Shown: positions 52,472 through 62,172 of the stretch, piece after piece | How positions within the stretch are numbered: position 1 is the first letter of the stretch | Layout: each line of letters opens with the position of its first letter | From: Anabaena sp051781005 | Lineage (GTDB): Bacteria; Cyanobacteriota; Cyanobacteriia; Cyanobacteriales; Nostocaceae | Assembly (NCBI RefSeq): GCF_051781005.1 | Contig: NZ_JBPWOA010000017.1 | Span: forward strand, 124,001 to 188,000 | Direction of reading: 5' to 3' | Length of the DNA: 64,000 nt | Notes under the pieces: model-generated | Told to the model about the DNA's origin: nothing | The model's input: the letters and a program-made list of their open reading frames with translations, nothing else | The model's database searches: none | Made by a program: the position numbers and the translations under genes

Positions 52472-52605
52472 TGAGTACCGAGTATTGAGTACCGAGTATT
52501 GAGTATTGAGTATTGAGTAAGAATTTTCTCTCCCTGCTCCCTGCTCCCTGCTCCCTGCTCCCTGCTCCCTGCTCCCTGCCCCCTGCCTTTACCTGTCACC
52601 TTCTT
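52472..52605. repeat. Compound tandem repeat between ABC exporter and transglycosylase
   Basis: GAGTACC/GAGTATT units (to ~52520), then seven CTCCCTG units (52534-52580), then CCCTGCCTTTACCTGTCACC, which forms the stop and last codons of the convergent transglycosylase gene. Confidence 0.85.
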
Positions 52606-54787
52606 TTGGCAATTTCGGATGTGTGGCTGAATATTTACCTACTAAAGCAGAAATCGAGGGGTTATACAGTCGTAGATAATTCCAGTAATTACCAAAAACT
52701 TGGCGGACGTAATTTTTGGTTTCGTCAAAAGGAATTTCTTCGACAAATTCATCTGGATCTTGTTTAGGTATAGTTCGCAGCCATTTAGCCACATTACCTG
52801 GACCAGCATTGTAACTAGCGATCGCTAACATGGAATTATTACCATATTGCTGATGGGTATGATCTAAATACCACGTACCCAACATCACGTTATCATTCGG
52901 GTTTTCCAAATCAATCGTTTTCATATCCACGTTGATTTGTGGTGCTATCCATGCGGCTGTACTGGGCATTACCTGCATTAAACCAGTCGCACCGACTGTA
53001 GATTTAATTTTCGGCTGAAACATCGACTCTTGCCGCATTAAAGCCGTAACTAGCAGAGGATTAAGTTGCCGTGTAGTTGACCATTTTTCAATTTCCTGGA
53101 GATAGGGAAAAGGATAACGAGCTTGCCAGTATATTATCTGCTGGCTTAAAGCCTCATATTCAGCTTTTTGGGCTGGTGTTTTCCAGTCCTCTAATTTAGA
53201 AATTTTGGCAATACCAATCAGATTTTCTCCCTCTGCCAACCGCATTAACCCTTCAGTAAATTGTTCAGCTACGCTAGGTTCAGATTTATTCAGAAATTCT
53301 GACTCCCACTGCAACCAAGCATCACGATCTTGACCAAGTAAATACAATTCTTTGAAGGTTTCCGAACCCGCTGTCGGCACAGGACGCTGAGGGGTGACAA
53401 TTTGTGGTTTCAGCAGCCGTAAGTCATTAAAATTACCTACATCTAGCCCCAAAATGCTTGCAGAACGCCATGCGTAATAAGACTGAGGAAATTGACTGAG
53501 TACATACTCATAAGCAGCGCGAGCTTCTTGCTGTTTCCCTAGTATAGTTGCCCATTTGCCTACCCAAAAACCTGCTCTAGGAGCCAAAATACTGGTAGGA
53601 TTTTCAGTGGTAATTGGTTGCGCCCATTGCCATGCACCTGTATAATCTTGGGCTTTAGCTTTGCTTAAGGCAATTTTCCAGCGATATTCTGCTGCTTCGT
53701 TAGAAGTGCTGTACTTACCTAATAGTAATTTCCAAGTTGCGTTCGCTGACTGGTTATCTTTCAGAGTTTCCTGTAATTTAGCTTTTTGTACCAGTGCTGT
53801 CGGTGCTTGTTCAGGAAATTTATTAATGATTTGATCAAGATAGGCTGTTGCGGCTTTCCCTGGGGCTATTTCTGCTAGTCTGAGCAGAGCGGTTCCTGTT
53901 TCTGTAGCTGTGGGAAATTGTTGTACCTGTTGTTTATAGAGAGCAACTGCTTTGTCTCGTTCTTTATTTAACTGTAAACCTCTGGCGATGCGATAGAGGT
54001 TACGGGCTGTTTTGGGTGCTTTAGTATAAGCGGTAGCTGCCTTGGTAAATTGATTATTGTCCCAGTAGGCTGAACCAATTAGTTCCCAATCTGCGGGTGT
54101 AAGTTGAGACTGTTTAAGCAGCGGATCTAAAATACCGACAATTCCCGGTTTGTCAGAGGCATATTTAGCCAAGATTAATCTTAATTTAGGCTGATTGGGA
54201 TTATCTTGTAAGCGTTTGCGGATAATTTCCCAGGTGAGGGGATGGGAAGGAAATTGTGCGATCGCTGTATCATGGAGTTTCGGCAGTCCAATTAAATAAA
54301 TAGCTTTAACTGCGGCTGCTTCTTGGGGATAATCTTTCAGAACTTTTTGTCGCAGATCCGAAGCCTTGCCTTTCTCCCCCAACATATCCTCTGCCTGGGC
54401 TTGTCTGAGCAAAATATATGGTGCTAAAGCAGGATATTCTTTTTCTAGTCCTGTCAGTAAACTTAGAGCTTTTTTCCCTTGGTCAGTTTCAATGTAATCA
54501 CTGGCCAAAAGATAACGGGCCCGTTCCCTATCTGGTGAACTCCCTGTTTGAGCAATTTCCTCTAGTTTAACCACCCGTTCTGGTAACGATTGAGACACTA
54601 AGCTAAATACAGGTGACTTAGCTTGATTACCCTCAAATAGTTTCTCAGGCTGACTCTGACTTAATTTCAACCATTGACTCAGGGTTTTTCCAGCTTGTGG
54701 GGCTGATACCATACCCCCGACTAAAAAGGCACATAATCCTGCACCAGCAATCAGATAAATTTGCTTGTTTTGTAGTTTCTTCAGCAT
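52589..54787 (-). CDS. Lytic murein transglycosylase with TPR-like domain
   Basis: 732 residues from the ATG at 54787 (MLKKLQNKQIYLIAGAG), the usual form; nine more codons upstream are possible. N-terminal signal anchor (IYLIAGAGLCAFLVGGMV), then ~500 residues of helical TPR-like repeats, then the SLT domain at ~570-690: ALMRQESMFQPKIKS with the catalytic Glu, GLMQVMPSTA, and SYNAGPGNVAKWL. It cleaves peptidoglycan glycan strands without water, in the periplasm. The final residues (KEGDR) and stop come from a GGTGACAGGTAAAGGCAGG repeat. Confidence 0.92.
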   Translation of the reverse strand: MLKKLQNKQIYLIAGAGLCAFLVGGMVSAPQAGKTLSQWLKLSQSQPEKLFEGNQAKSPVFSLVSQSLPERVVKLEEIAQTGSSPDRERARYLLASDYIETDQGKKALSLLTGLEKEYPALAPYILLRQAQAEDMLGEKGKASDLRQKVLKDYPQEAAAVKAIYLIGLPKLHDTAIAQFPSHPLTWEIIRKRLQDNPNQPKLRLILAKYASDKPGIVGILDPLLKQSQLTPADWELIGSAYWDNNQFTKAATAYTKAPKTARNLYRIARGLQLNKERDKAVALYKQQVQQFPTATETGTALLRLAEIAPGKAATAYLDQIINKFPEQAPTALVQKAKLQETLKDNQSANATWKLLLGKYSTSNEAAEYRWKIALSKAKAQDYTGAWQWAQPITTENPTSILAPRAGFWVGKWATILGKQQEARAAYEYVLSQFPQSYYAWRSASILGLDVGNFNDLRLLKPQIVTPQRPVPTAGSETFKELYLLGQDRDAWLQWESEFLNKSEPSVAEQFTEGLMRLAEGENLIGIAKISKLEDWKTPAQKAEYEALSQQIIYWQARYPFPYLQEIEKWSTTRQLNPLLVTALMRQESMFQPKIKSTVGATGLMQVMPSTAAWIAPQINVDMKTIDLENPNDNVMLGTWYLDHTHQQYGNNSMLAIASYNAGPGNVAKWLRTIPKQDPDEFVEEIPFDETKNYVRQVFGNYWNYLRLYNPSISALVGKYSATHPKLPKEGDR

Positions 54788-54911
54788 GGATACCCGCTGT
54801 TCGTAGCGTCTCAAAGAGAAATTTTCCGATCAATTTTCTGCAACTTTAACACTACTAGCGCGAAATGTTATCACTTTTGAGTTACAAATTTGAGCTTTTT
54901 TGAGGAAAAAC

Positions 54912-55117
54912 GTCAATCAATTTTGGATTTACGTTAGCGAAGCGTACGCAGCGCAGCGAGTATTTTGGATTTTGGATTGACTCCACCCTAAAGTGTGTAG
55001 CTTGAGGATTTTAGATTGGCTATTTTGGATTAATTCTGCCCTGAAGGGGCGGGGCTTGTACCGAAAATTCCCAATCCAAAATCTAAAATCCAAAATCTAA
55101 AATTTTTTGGTCAGGAG
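54912..55117. repeat. Left copy of a ~180-bp inverted repeat pair
   Basis: Reverse complement of 58566-58748 over most of its length. Shared blocks include CTCCACCCTAAAGTGT, GGCTATTTTGGATTAAT and GGCTTGTACCGAAAATTCCC. This copy carries ~50 extra bases near the left end, including GCGAAGCG...GCGCAGCGAG. Confidence 0.85.
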
Positions 55118-55164
55118 TCAGAAATCAGGAGAATTGTCAAATCAGGAATTAACTCGTTCTTAAT

Positions 55165-55656
55165 TTAACAGTTGGTACTGGGAACATCTACATTGAATAT
55201 AGATTTCTTGCTTTGGCTGCGGGCTGGATAAAAAATAATATCACGGTTCAAAACTCGCAGATGACTAATTAACACTTCTATAGGGTTTATCCCCTGATTC
55301 ATTAACCAAATTGACCAACCAATCAGTTTCAGAGTATTGAAAAATGATATGCGAGTCAACCATTCGTGAAATGCAACACGAGCTTCATCTAAAAGAGCAT
55401 CATACTCTCCTATGATTTCTGTATCATGGAACATTGGTGAATTAATACCATGAATTCCACTTACCTGATGTTGTCCCATTTTAATTCTTGGTAAACAGGA
55501 AACTTCAAGATGATATAAATCATGGTAACAAAGTAAATCATCATTTATGTGTATCAGCCTACCTCCTATTTTTACACGTTCTTTGCTGATGCAACCTAGC
55601 ATTTTTTTGACTGATAAATCTATCCAAATTTGCGAAGGAGGAATAAGTTTGTCCAT
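55165..55656 (-). CDS. Protein of unknown function
   Basis: 163 residues, soluble. Recognisable features are a His-rich middle (LLCYHDLYHLEVSCLPRIKMGQHQVSGIHG), an acidic segment FHDTEIIGEYDALLDEARVAFHEWL, and a hydrophobic LKLIGWSIWLMNQGINPIEVLI stretch. No family recognised. It lies inside the block bounded by the inverted repeats. Convincing length and composition but no support from neighbours. Confidence 0.55.
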   Translation of the reverse strand: MDKLIPPSQIWIDLSVKKMLGCISKERVKIGGRLIHINDDLLCYHDLYHLEVSCLPRIKMGQHQVSGIHGINSPMFHDTEIIGEYDALLDEARVAFHEWLTRISFFNTLKLIGWSIWLMNQGINPIEVLISHLRVLNRDIIFYPARSQSKKSIFNVDVPSTNC

Positions 55657-56006
55657 AGAGAGATGACAATTTGTTTTAGTTTTGTTATCTAGCAGGTATT
55701 GTAGGTTGTTAAGCTATACATTAAGGGTGAATTTAACAGCAATACTTTGTGAATTATCAAATAATACGCTTGATATCAATCAAGTTTATCTGTCTATACC
55801 AATAAGACCTTTCATTATCAAATATAATTAATTCCAAATTCAAAAGATGTCAAGTCTATATACAACATCAGAAAATGATTTTAATTATCAAAAATAATCA
55901 CCAGAAGGAATATATTTTTCACCTTAGACATAGGGGTAAAAAAGATTGTAGAGACGAGAATACCTACCCATGTAACTTCTCTACACGGATTTCAAGTTAT
56001 GCACAT
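55657..56006. other. AT-rich intergenic region
   Basis: About 350 bp. The left part is strongly AT-rich; the right 80 bp belong to the AGACAT-ended repeat. Confidence 0.55.
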
Positions 56007-56025
56007 TTAATTCTCCGAGATGTCT
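55926..56025. mobile_element. MITE-like element, 100 bp, AGACAT ends, overlapping a gene 3' end
   Basis: Left AGACATAGGGGTAAAAAAG with GATTGTAGAGACGAG; right ...CACATTTAATTCTCCGAGATGTCT. The stop codon (56007-56009) and the last six residues of the minus-strand gene are inside it. Confidence 0.75.
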
Positions 56026-56606
56026 CTTGGTAATAAATTAAACGAATTGCAAAAACCGCTAATACTCTTAACTAAATATTTTTGCCTATTTTTATTAGTC
56101 TCTACACTGACTTGATATAGTCTCTGATCAACTAAAAATATTCTTTGTTTAACAATAATGTCACCAGGTTTGGTATAGTTAACCTCTCTACCTGGATATC
56201 TACCTAAACTAATTTTTTCTTCACTGACCAAGGTACTTTTTGAATTTTGTAAAGCTGTTTTTCTGCCAGTATCTATAGCTTCTTCTACAAGATTATTCCG
56301 CTTCAATAACTCGATATAATCATTGGGATAGTCAATATAAGCGACTGTATATTTTACCTCTTCTTGTGGGCGCTCTACTGTCAATATATTTACTTCAACT
56401 ATACCATTTTTAGTATTAATTTTTTGTTTAGTTTTTGTAGGTGTACCAGGCATTAAAATACTAAATTTACCTTCTGGAGAAGAAAATATTTTCCATATTG
56501 ACTGAGCTATTATTAAAGGCTGATTAGCTGATACAGTTTGTGTAATTGTGTATCCACTGAATAAAACAAATCCTACAAGAGAGCAACGTAAGAATCGGGA
56601 TTTCAT
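56007..56606 (-). CDS. Exported protein of unknown function
   Basis: 199 residues from the ATG at 56606 (MKSRFLRCSLVGFVLFSGYT); a longer frame to 56705 adds 33 unlikely residues. A signal peptide (SLVGFVLFSGYTITQTVSA) precedes a soluble domain beginning WKIFSSPEGKFSILMPGTPTK, with VEVNILTVERPQEEVKYTVAYIDYP and LVDQRLYQVSVETNK. This pattern (a beta-rich, lipoprotein-like exported domain) is common in cyanobacteria with no assigned function. C-terminal RDISEN comes from a MITE end. Confidence 0.7.
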   Translation of the reverse strand: MKSRFLRCSLVGFVLFSGYTITQTVSANQPLIIAQSIWKIFSSPEGKFSILMPGTPTKTKQKINTKNGIVEVNILTVERPQEEVKYTVAYIDYPNDYIELLKRNNLVEEAIDTGRKTALQNSKSTLVSEEKISLGRYPGREVNYTKPGDIIVKQRIFLVDQRLYQVSVETNKNRQKYLVKSISGFCNSFNLLPRDISEN

Positions 56607-57185
56607 AAGACTCAATGATTGATCGTATAGAATGGCAACGCTGTTGTAGTTTAATTCTATACCAATAAAAGGATATTTTAACAAAAATATATATTTTGAT
56701 GACATTTTTACTAAAACTACTACATAGCTTTTACTTTATAATTTGGAGGTAAAATTATCTGCGGTTTAGACTTGGCTGAGGTTAGTCAGACAATTTTAGA
56801 TTTTACATTTCGTCGTGAGCGCTACTTTAGACGAGACTCAGTACAAGACAGTCTAACAATTTTGGATTGATTCCACGGATAAATCCGGGCTTTGTACCAT
56901 TAAGGAATTATTGGTTAATCTCTATTTGAGAATGACAAAAACTTGGTTTTAATAAGTAGTGAGTCAAAATTAAATTCACTCATGATGTGAGGAAACAGGA
57001 AACAGAAAAATAAGTTATGTAATTGCTTCTGTTCAAGTACTTCAGGACTTACACAACTGGTACATTGGTAAGGTGCGTCAGATATCAAAAATCTGTTTAT
57101 TTACCAGATTTATCAAGTCTGACGCAGCTTTAGTCCTATACTTATCAACCGAGTTGAGGGATTGGTAAATTTGAATTAGTAAGAT
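56607..57185. other. Intergenic region with hairpin repeat
   Basis: About 580 bp without a gene. It contains a partial piece of the CAATTTTGGATTGA repeat (~56858) and the GGTGCGTCAGA hairpin at 57072-57128. Confidence 0.55.
57072..57128. repeat. Second GGTGCGTCAGA hairpin repeat
   Basis: GCGTCAGA (57075-57082) pairs with TCTGACGC (57118-57125). The outer sequence matches the element at 1671-1727; an internal GATATC...CAGATT differs. Confidence 0.6.
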
Positions 57186-58445
57186 TCACCGTTTTGCTAA
57201 TTCTGGAGTTTTCCCTTTTAATCCAATCATCAATTTGAGCGCAAATATTTTCAGCATTGGGACTCGCTGCATCAACCATAAACCCAAACGTCGGATGATT
57301 ACCACTGGTAAGAAGTTATTAGAAAATACTCGATCTAATAAATCTGTGAAACCTAAAATTGCGAGATTTTCGTTTTTTCTCCAGCGTTCATATTTTTTGA
57401 GAATCTGGATATTCCCAATATCTTCACCTGCTTGGTGTGCTGCTTGAATGACTTCGGCTAAAGCTGCTGCGTCACGAATACCTAAGTTTAAACCTTGTCC
57501 ACCGACGGGGTGACAGTTGTGTGCTGCGTCACCGACTAAAGCCAAACGGGGGAGAACATAGCGATCGCTCTGCATCAACTGTACCTGAAAAATAAAGCGA
57601 TCGCCTAATAATTCCAATTTACCCATCTGATCACCATACCGCTTGGTCAGTTCAGCCAAAAATTCCTCATCATTTAAAGCACACAAAGCCTTTGCTTCCT
57701 CATGAGGTGCAGTCCAAACAATCCGACAACGGTTGTCAGGTAAAGGTAAAATTGCAAAAGGGCCACTAGACCAAAATTTCTCGTAAGCTGTATAGTTATG
57801 GCATTTTTCCGGCTTGACATAAGCCACAATACATGATTGCCAATATTTCCAACCCTTAGTTTTAATTCCCGCAGCTTGACGAATTGGTGAACGAGAACCA
57901 TCTGCTGCTACTAGCAACTGACTACGAATTGTCCGATTCTCACCATCAACTTTAAGATTAATAGTAACTATATCTTGCTCATTTTGCGTATTTACCACTT
58001 CCGCTGGACACAAATAAGTTACATTTGCACAACCTTGCACAAATTCCTGTAACGGTTGTAACAGAGCATAATGTTCAGCTACATAACCTAATTCTGGTGT
58101 CCCTAAATCAGAAGTTTGGAACTTTACTACATCAGGATAGTCAGCGTCAGACAAGCGAACCTGGCTGTATCTGGCGATATTAGGCATAATTTTCTCCCAA
58201 ATGCCAATTCCTTGGAAAATTCGCGCCGAAAGCATATGTACAGCATAAGCTTGGCCTTTAGCAACTGCAGCTGATGTCACCTTAGCCTCAATTAGCAGTA
58301 CACTTAAGCCAGAGTCTTTTAAAGCAGCAGCTGTGGTTAAGCCAACAATCCCACCACCAACAATCACCAAATCGTAATCATATCCACGATTATCTGTGGG
58401 AGTGTGGGGAGGAGCAAGGATTTGAGTAAGTTGGGTAAGTGGCAT
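57186..58445 (-). CDS. UbiH/UbiF-type FAD-dependent hydroxylase
   Basis: 419 residues from the ATG at 58445 (MPLTQLTQILAPPHTP); an in-frame upstream ATG would add 20 residues. FAD motif LVIVGGGIVGLTTAAAL at the N-terminus, a DG motif at LLVAADGSRSPIRQAAG, and the second FAD motif LALVGDAAHNCHPVGGQGLNLGIRDAAAL. Homologues hydroxylate ubiquinone precursors; cyanobacteria lack ubiquinone, so this enzyme probably acts in plastoquinone or another quinone pathway (inference). It lies inside the inverted-repeat block. Confidence 0.88.
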   Translation of the reverse strand: MPLTQLTQILAPPHTPTDNRGYDYDLVIVGGGIVGLTTAAALKDSGLSVLLIEAKVTSAAVAKGQAYAVHMLSARIFQGIGIWEKIMPNIARYSQVRLSDADYPDVVKFQTSDLGTPELGYVAEHYALLQPLQEFVQGCANVTYLCPAEVVNTQNEQDIVTINLKVDGENRTIRSQLLVAADGSRSPIRQAAGIKTKGWKYWQSCIVAYVKPEKCHNYTAYEKFWSSGPFAILPLPDNRCRIVWTAPHEEAKALCALNDEEFLAELTKRYGDQMGKLELLGDRFIFQVQLMQSDRYVLPRLALVGDAAHNCHPVGGQGLNLGIRDAAALAEVIQAAHQAGEDIGNIQILKKYERWRKNENLAILGFTDLLDRVFSNNFLPVVIIRRLGLWLMQRVPMLKIFALKLMIGLKGKTPELAKR

Positions 58446-58565
58446 TGTTAAGATAGATGACAGCATTTTACCTATTATTTTTACGCAAGTCCCCTCAGAG
58501 AGCAAGTCAGTCGCAAACTATGGCTAAATCCAAGATGTGCTATCAAACATCAAAAGGCTTTTACT

Positions 58566-58748
58566 CCTGAATCCTGACCGAAAAATTTTAGATTTTGGAT
58601 TTTAGATTTTGGATTGGGAATTTTCGGTACAAGCCCTGCCCTGAAGAGGCGTAATTAATCCAAAATAGCCAATATAAAATCCTCAAGCTCGACACTTTAG
58701 GGTGGAGTAAATCCAAAATCCAAAATCGTAAATCCAAAATTGATTGAC
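58566..58748. repeat. Right copy of the ~180-bp inverted repeat pair
   Basis: Reverse complement of the left copy at 54912-55117. Units of ATCCAAA and GATTTTGGATTTTA flank unique blocks such as GGTACAAGCCCTGCCCTGAA and CACTTTAGGGTGGAGT. Confidence 0.85.
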
Positions 58749-58772
58749 TCCTGCCTCCTGACTCCTGCTGTA

Positions 58773-59531
58773 TTAAGCCATACTCAAAGCCATGAGATTA
58801 TCAGCCATTTCAAAATTAGCTGTGACATTCTGCACATCATCTAACCCTTCTAGAATATCAATTAATTTAAGAAGAGATTTAGCCTGATCAGGATCTGTGA
58901 CTTCTACCTGATTTCCTGGAATCCAACGCAACTCTACATCTATAACTTTAAAGCCTTTTTCTTTGAGTGTTTGACTAAGTTTCTCTAAGTTTCCTATCTT
59001 GGTCAACACCTCAGCCGTTTCATCTGCAATCATCTCATAAGATTCAGCATCACCTTCTAAAGAAACTTCTAAAAGCTGTTCTTCATCCTCAATTCCTTCA
59101 ACTACACAAACCCCTTTTTGGGAAAACATCCAACTAACACAACCTATTTCTCCTAGATTCCCACCATTTTTACTAAAAGCTACCCGCAAATCTGCGGCTG
59201 TACGATTGCGATTATCTGTTAAAGCTTCAATTAAAATGGCTACACCACCGGGGCCGTAACCTTCATAGCGAATATCTTCTAAACTGGAGTTATCGCTGCC
59301 AAGAGTACCTGCACCTTTAGAAATCGCTCTTTCGATATTATCATTGGGAATCCCCGCCGCCTTAGCTTTATCAATCGCTGTCCGCAGTTGAAAATTACCT
59401 GCCGGATCTGGTACACCATTTCTAGCAGCCACAATAATCGCCCGCGATAGCTGAGTAAAGATATTTCCCCTTTTAGCATCTACTACTGCTTTCTGGCGCT
59501 TAATAGTTGCCCATTTACTATGTCCTGACAT
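58773..59531 (-). CDS. YebC/PmpR-family protein
   Basis: 252 residues. GHSKWATIKRQKAVVDAKRG at the N-terminus, ARNGVPDPAGNFQLRTAIDKAKAAGIPNDNIERAI, RYEGYGPGGVAILIEALTDNRNRTAADLR, and GCVSWMFSQKG are all hallmarks. Members were long called transcription regulators; recent work on some points to ribosome-linked roles, so the name should stay neutral. Cytoplasmic. Monocistronic. Confidence 0.93.
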   Translation of the reverse strand: MSGHSKWATIKRQKAVVDAKRGNIFTQLSRAIIVAARNGVPDPAGNFQLRTAIDKAKAAGIPNDNIERAISKGAGTLGSDNSSLEDIRYEGYGPGGVAILIEALTDNRNRTAADLRVAFSKNGGNLGEIGCVSWMFSQKGVCVVEGIEDEEQLLEVSLEGDAESYEMIADETAEVLTKIGNLEKLSQTLKEKGFKVIDVELRWIPGNQVEVTDPDQAKSLLKLIDILEGLDDVQNVTANFEMADNLMALSMA

Positions 59532-59675
59532 AAACCAAGAAAAATATTAACACTCTCTTCAAACATAGGATATATCTAGCTTTGACTTAGATGCAAATCT
59601 CAGGTTAAGCAACTGCGGATATTTGCTGGTCACATCTTGGACTAAGATGATTGTGCAAGTTCTCAAGTTCTCACG

Positions 59676-61037
59676 ATGAAATTGCGTAAATTTGCCAATT
59701 ATCTGCATCAATTTTTTATTTTCTATCACTGCCGACGCAAACCCAAGAAATCACTATATTACCTTGGTAGTTTCTTACTCATGCTGTTTATGTTCATATT
59801 CTCTTTAAGTGGATGTGACTATATACAATCATCTAATAAGGTGACTCATATTACCTTATGGCATGGTGTAAATCCACCACAAAATCGGGATGTATTGCAA
59901 AAGCTGGTCAACAAATTTAATCAAGCTCACTCAGAGATTCAAGTAGAATCTTTGTATGTGGGGCAACAAGATCAGCAAATGCCCAAGATTTTAGCAGCAG
60001 TGGTAGGGAATGCACCACCTGATTTATTGTGGTTTAATCCGACAATTGCCGGACAATTAGTAGAACTGGGTGCATTGATACCATTAGATGAAAAGTTAGC
60101 TCATTCTCCAGTCAAACAGGAAATTGATCCCGCTTTGTATACATCAATGCAATACAAAGAGCAAATTTGGTCAGTTCCCTTTGCTACTAACAATGTCGGT
60201 GTTTATTACCGTCCCAGTTTGTTCAAAGCCGCAGGAATCACTCAGTTACCGCAGACTTGGGAAGAGTTGCGACAAGCTGCGAAAAAATTAACTCGTGATA
60301 CTAATGGAGATGGACAGATAAATCAACATGGAATGCTGTTACCTGGTGGAAAGGGAGAATTTACAGTTTTCACTTGGTTGCCTTTTATGTGGAGTAGTGG
60401 TGGTAAATTGGTACAGGGTAATGGTCAGAGTGCAGCAGATGTGGTTTTGGCAGATAATCAAGGAGCGATCGCAGCTTTGCAATTTTGGCAAGATTTAATT
60501 GCAGATAGTACTGCATTACTATCCTCTCCAGAACGGGGTTATGAGATCGAAAGCTTGGTTAATGGTAAAGTGGCAATGCAGGTAACAGGCCCTTGGAGCT
60601 TGGGAGAATTGAAACAAAGTGGCATAGATTTTGCTGTTTTTCCCATTCCCGTGCAGAAAGAACCTGCTACCGTCATTGGTGGTGAAAATTTATTCCTGTT
60701 CAAAACTACCCCAGAAAGAGAAAAAGCCGCTTTTAAATTTGCTGAGTATACTGTGAGTGCAGATTTCCAAACAGAATTAGCCTTAGGAACTGGTTATTTA
60801 CCTGTCAATATTAAATCTCGTCAAAGTCCTAAATATCAAGAATTCCTGAATCAACAACCACAGATCAAGGTATTTTTAGAACAGGCAAAACACGGACATT
60901 CACGTCCCATCTTTCCCGGTTATACTCGCATTTCCGACAGTTTAGGACGCGCAATTGAAGCGGTATTATTAGGTAAAAGTTCCCCAGAGGAAGCCCTGAA
61001 AAAAGCCCAGCAACGCTTAGATTTAATTTTTAAGTGA
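59676..61037 (+). CDS. ABC transporter solute-binding lipoprotein, family 1 (sugar type)
   Basis: 453 residues. The basic N-terminus RRKPKKS, hydrophobic core and lipobox LSGC (Cys ~47) mark a lipoprotein. ITLWHGVNPPQNRDVLQKLVNKFNQ, VVGNAPPDLLWFNPTIAGQLVELGALIPLDE, PFATNNVGVYYRPSLFKAAGITQLPQTWEEL and VMQVTGPWSLGELKQSG are typical of UgpB/MalE-like sugar or glycerol-phosphate binding proteins. It is missing permease or ATPase neighbours, so its partners are elsewhere. Confidence 0.9.
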   Translation: MKLRKFANYLHQFFIFYHCRRKPKKSLYYLGSFLLMLFMFIFSLSGCDYIQSSNKVTHITLWHGVNPPQNRDVLQKLVNKFNQAHSEIQVESLYVGQQDQQMPKILAAVVGNAPPDLLWFNPTIAGQLVELGALIPLDEKLAHSPVKQEIDPALYTSMQYKEQIWSVPFATNNVGVYYRPSLFKAAGITQLPQTWEELRQAAKKLTRDTNGDGQINQHGMLLPGGKGEFTVFTWLPFMWSSGGKLVQGNGQSAADVVLADNQGAIAALQFWQDLIADSTALLSSPERGYEIESLVNGKVAMQVTGPWSLGELKQSGIDFAVFPIPVQKEPATVIGGENLFLFKTTPEREKAAFKFAEYTVSADFQTELALGTGYLPVNIKSRQSPKYQEFLNQQPQIKVFLEQAKHGHSRPIFPGYTRISDSLGRAIEAVLLGKSSPEEALKKAQQRLDLIFK

Positions 61038-61182
61038 TTATTTTTGAAATGAGTCGAATAGCAATTTATTACAACCAGGCAATATGGGTAATTTTTCGTA
61101 ACCATTTATTTAGGTCATCATGCTAGTCTCAAGTTTATTCAAACACCAGATATGGAAATAAATCCTATTTTTTTGTTAAAAA

Positions 61183-62145
61183 TTAATTTTCTGCAAATTC
61201 CTTTAAAAATTGCAGAAAATAAGGAATATGATATTTAGCATAATTTGTCTGTTCTGAATAAAATTTAGCTATTTGACGCAGTAATTCATCTCTAAATGCC
61301 TCTTCTGAGTTAGTCCAATCAAGTGGTGGTTTAATTTTTTGCCAATAATCCTCTTGAGTATTTGTATCTTTAACTTTTTTCAGCATTAATAAAGCAAAAA
61401 TTAGTTCATTTTTAGTTGTCTCATCTTGAGCATTTTCAAACTGTACTTTCCAAGAATCACGTAGTTTTTCTAAATCAGAACAATCTAATCCAGCACAATG
61501 ACTAATGCGATTAGATACTGTTGAGAATTGTTTTTTTAAATCTTCACTATTAATCATAGCATCTGCCATAGCAATATATATATCTTCCAAAACAATGGGT
61601 TGACTATTATACATGGGAATATTGATATGATTATTAAAGGTATCTTGTAGTTCTGGTATAATAAAATATGCTTCTTTATGAATTAGTCCTGTAACCCAAA
61701 TACGGTGATTATTGGCGTTTTCTTCATTTACTTGAGCTTGCTTGTAAAGATTAGAAAAAATTTCTTCTGTGTTTGAGAAATCATAATTATCAATATTTTG
61801 TGACTGTAAATCTAAATCAACAATAGCAAATAGCTTATCAGGATTTAAATATGACTCTTTACTATCTTCTTCATGTAATTCTAAAAGCTTAAAATAAGTA
61901 TCTATAACACCTGTCCTACCTTGACAATTAAAAAATTCTGGTATACGTTGACTCCATGTTCTAGGAACGCATTTTTTGTAAAAATTGGCATCTGGCATTT
62001 TTGCCATTTTACCATAATTTACCACTGTTTTATTATCCAAGATACTGCCTTGACCTTCACAAAGCACAACAATTTTATTAAAAATTCTCCGGTCATTGAG
62101 TATTTTCTTACAGTGTTCTACAAGTATTTCTTGATAATTATTCAT
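61183..62145 (-). CDS. TOPRIM-like protein, second gene of an AAA-ATPase pair
   Basis: 320 residues, no membrane segments. Two motifs stand out: IVVLCEGQGS (~26-35) and FAIVDLDLQSQN (~106-117). An acidic residue after a hydrophobic strand, followed by DxD after a second strand, is the TOPRIM pattern of OLD/DUF4435-type nucleases. ACQ and IHKEAYFIIPELQDTFN occur in the middle; the C-terminal ~100 residues are helical. It starts 27 bp after the stop of the AAA-ATPase gene, so both are one operon. The size matches the effector of PARIS-type defence pairs. Assignment is by motif and context only. Confidence 0.55.
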   Translation of the reverse strand: MNNYQEILVEHCKKILNDRRIFNKIVVLCEGQGSILDNKTVVNYGKMAKMPDANFYKKCVPRTWSQRIPEFFNCQGRTGVIDTYFKLLELHEEDSKESYLNPDKLFAIVDLDLQSQNIDNYDFSNTEEIFSNLYKQAQVNEENANNHRIWVTGLIHKEAYFIIPELQDTFNNHINIPMYNSQPIVLEDIYIAMADAMINSEDLKKQFSTVSNRISHCAGLDCSDLEKLRDSWKVQFENAQDETTKNELIFALLMLKKVKDTNTQEDYWQKIKPPLDWTNSEEAFRDELLRQIAKFYSEQTNYAKYHIPYFLQFLKEFAEN

Positions 62146-62172
62146 AGATAAAACTTATCAAATTATGATAGA

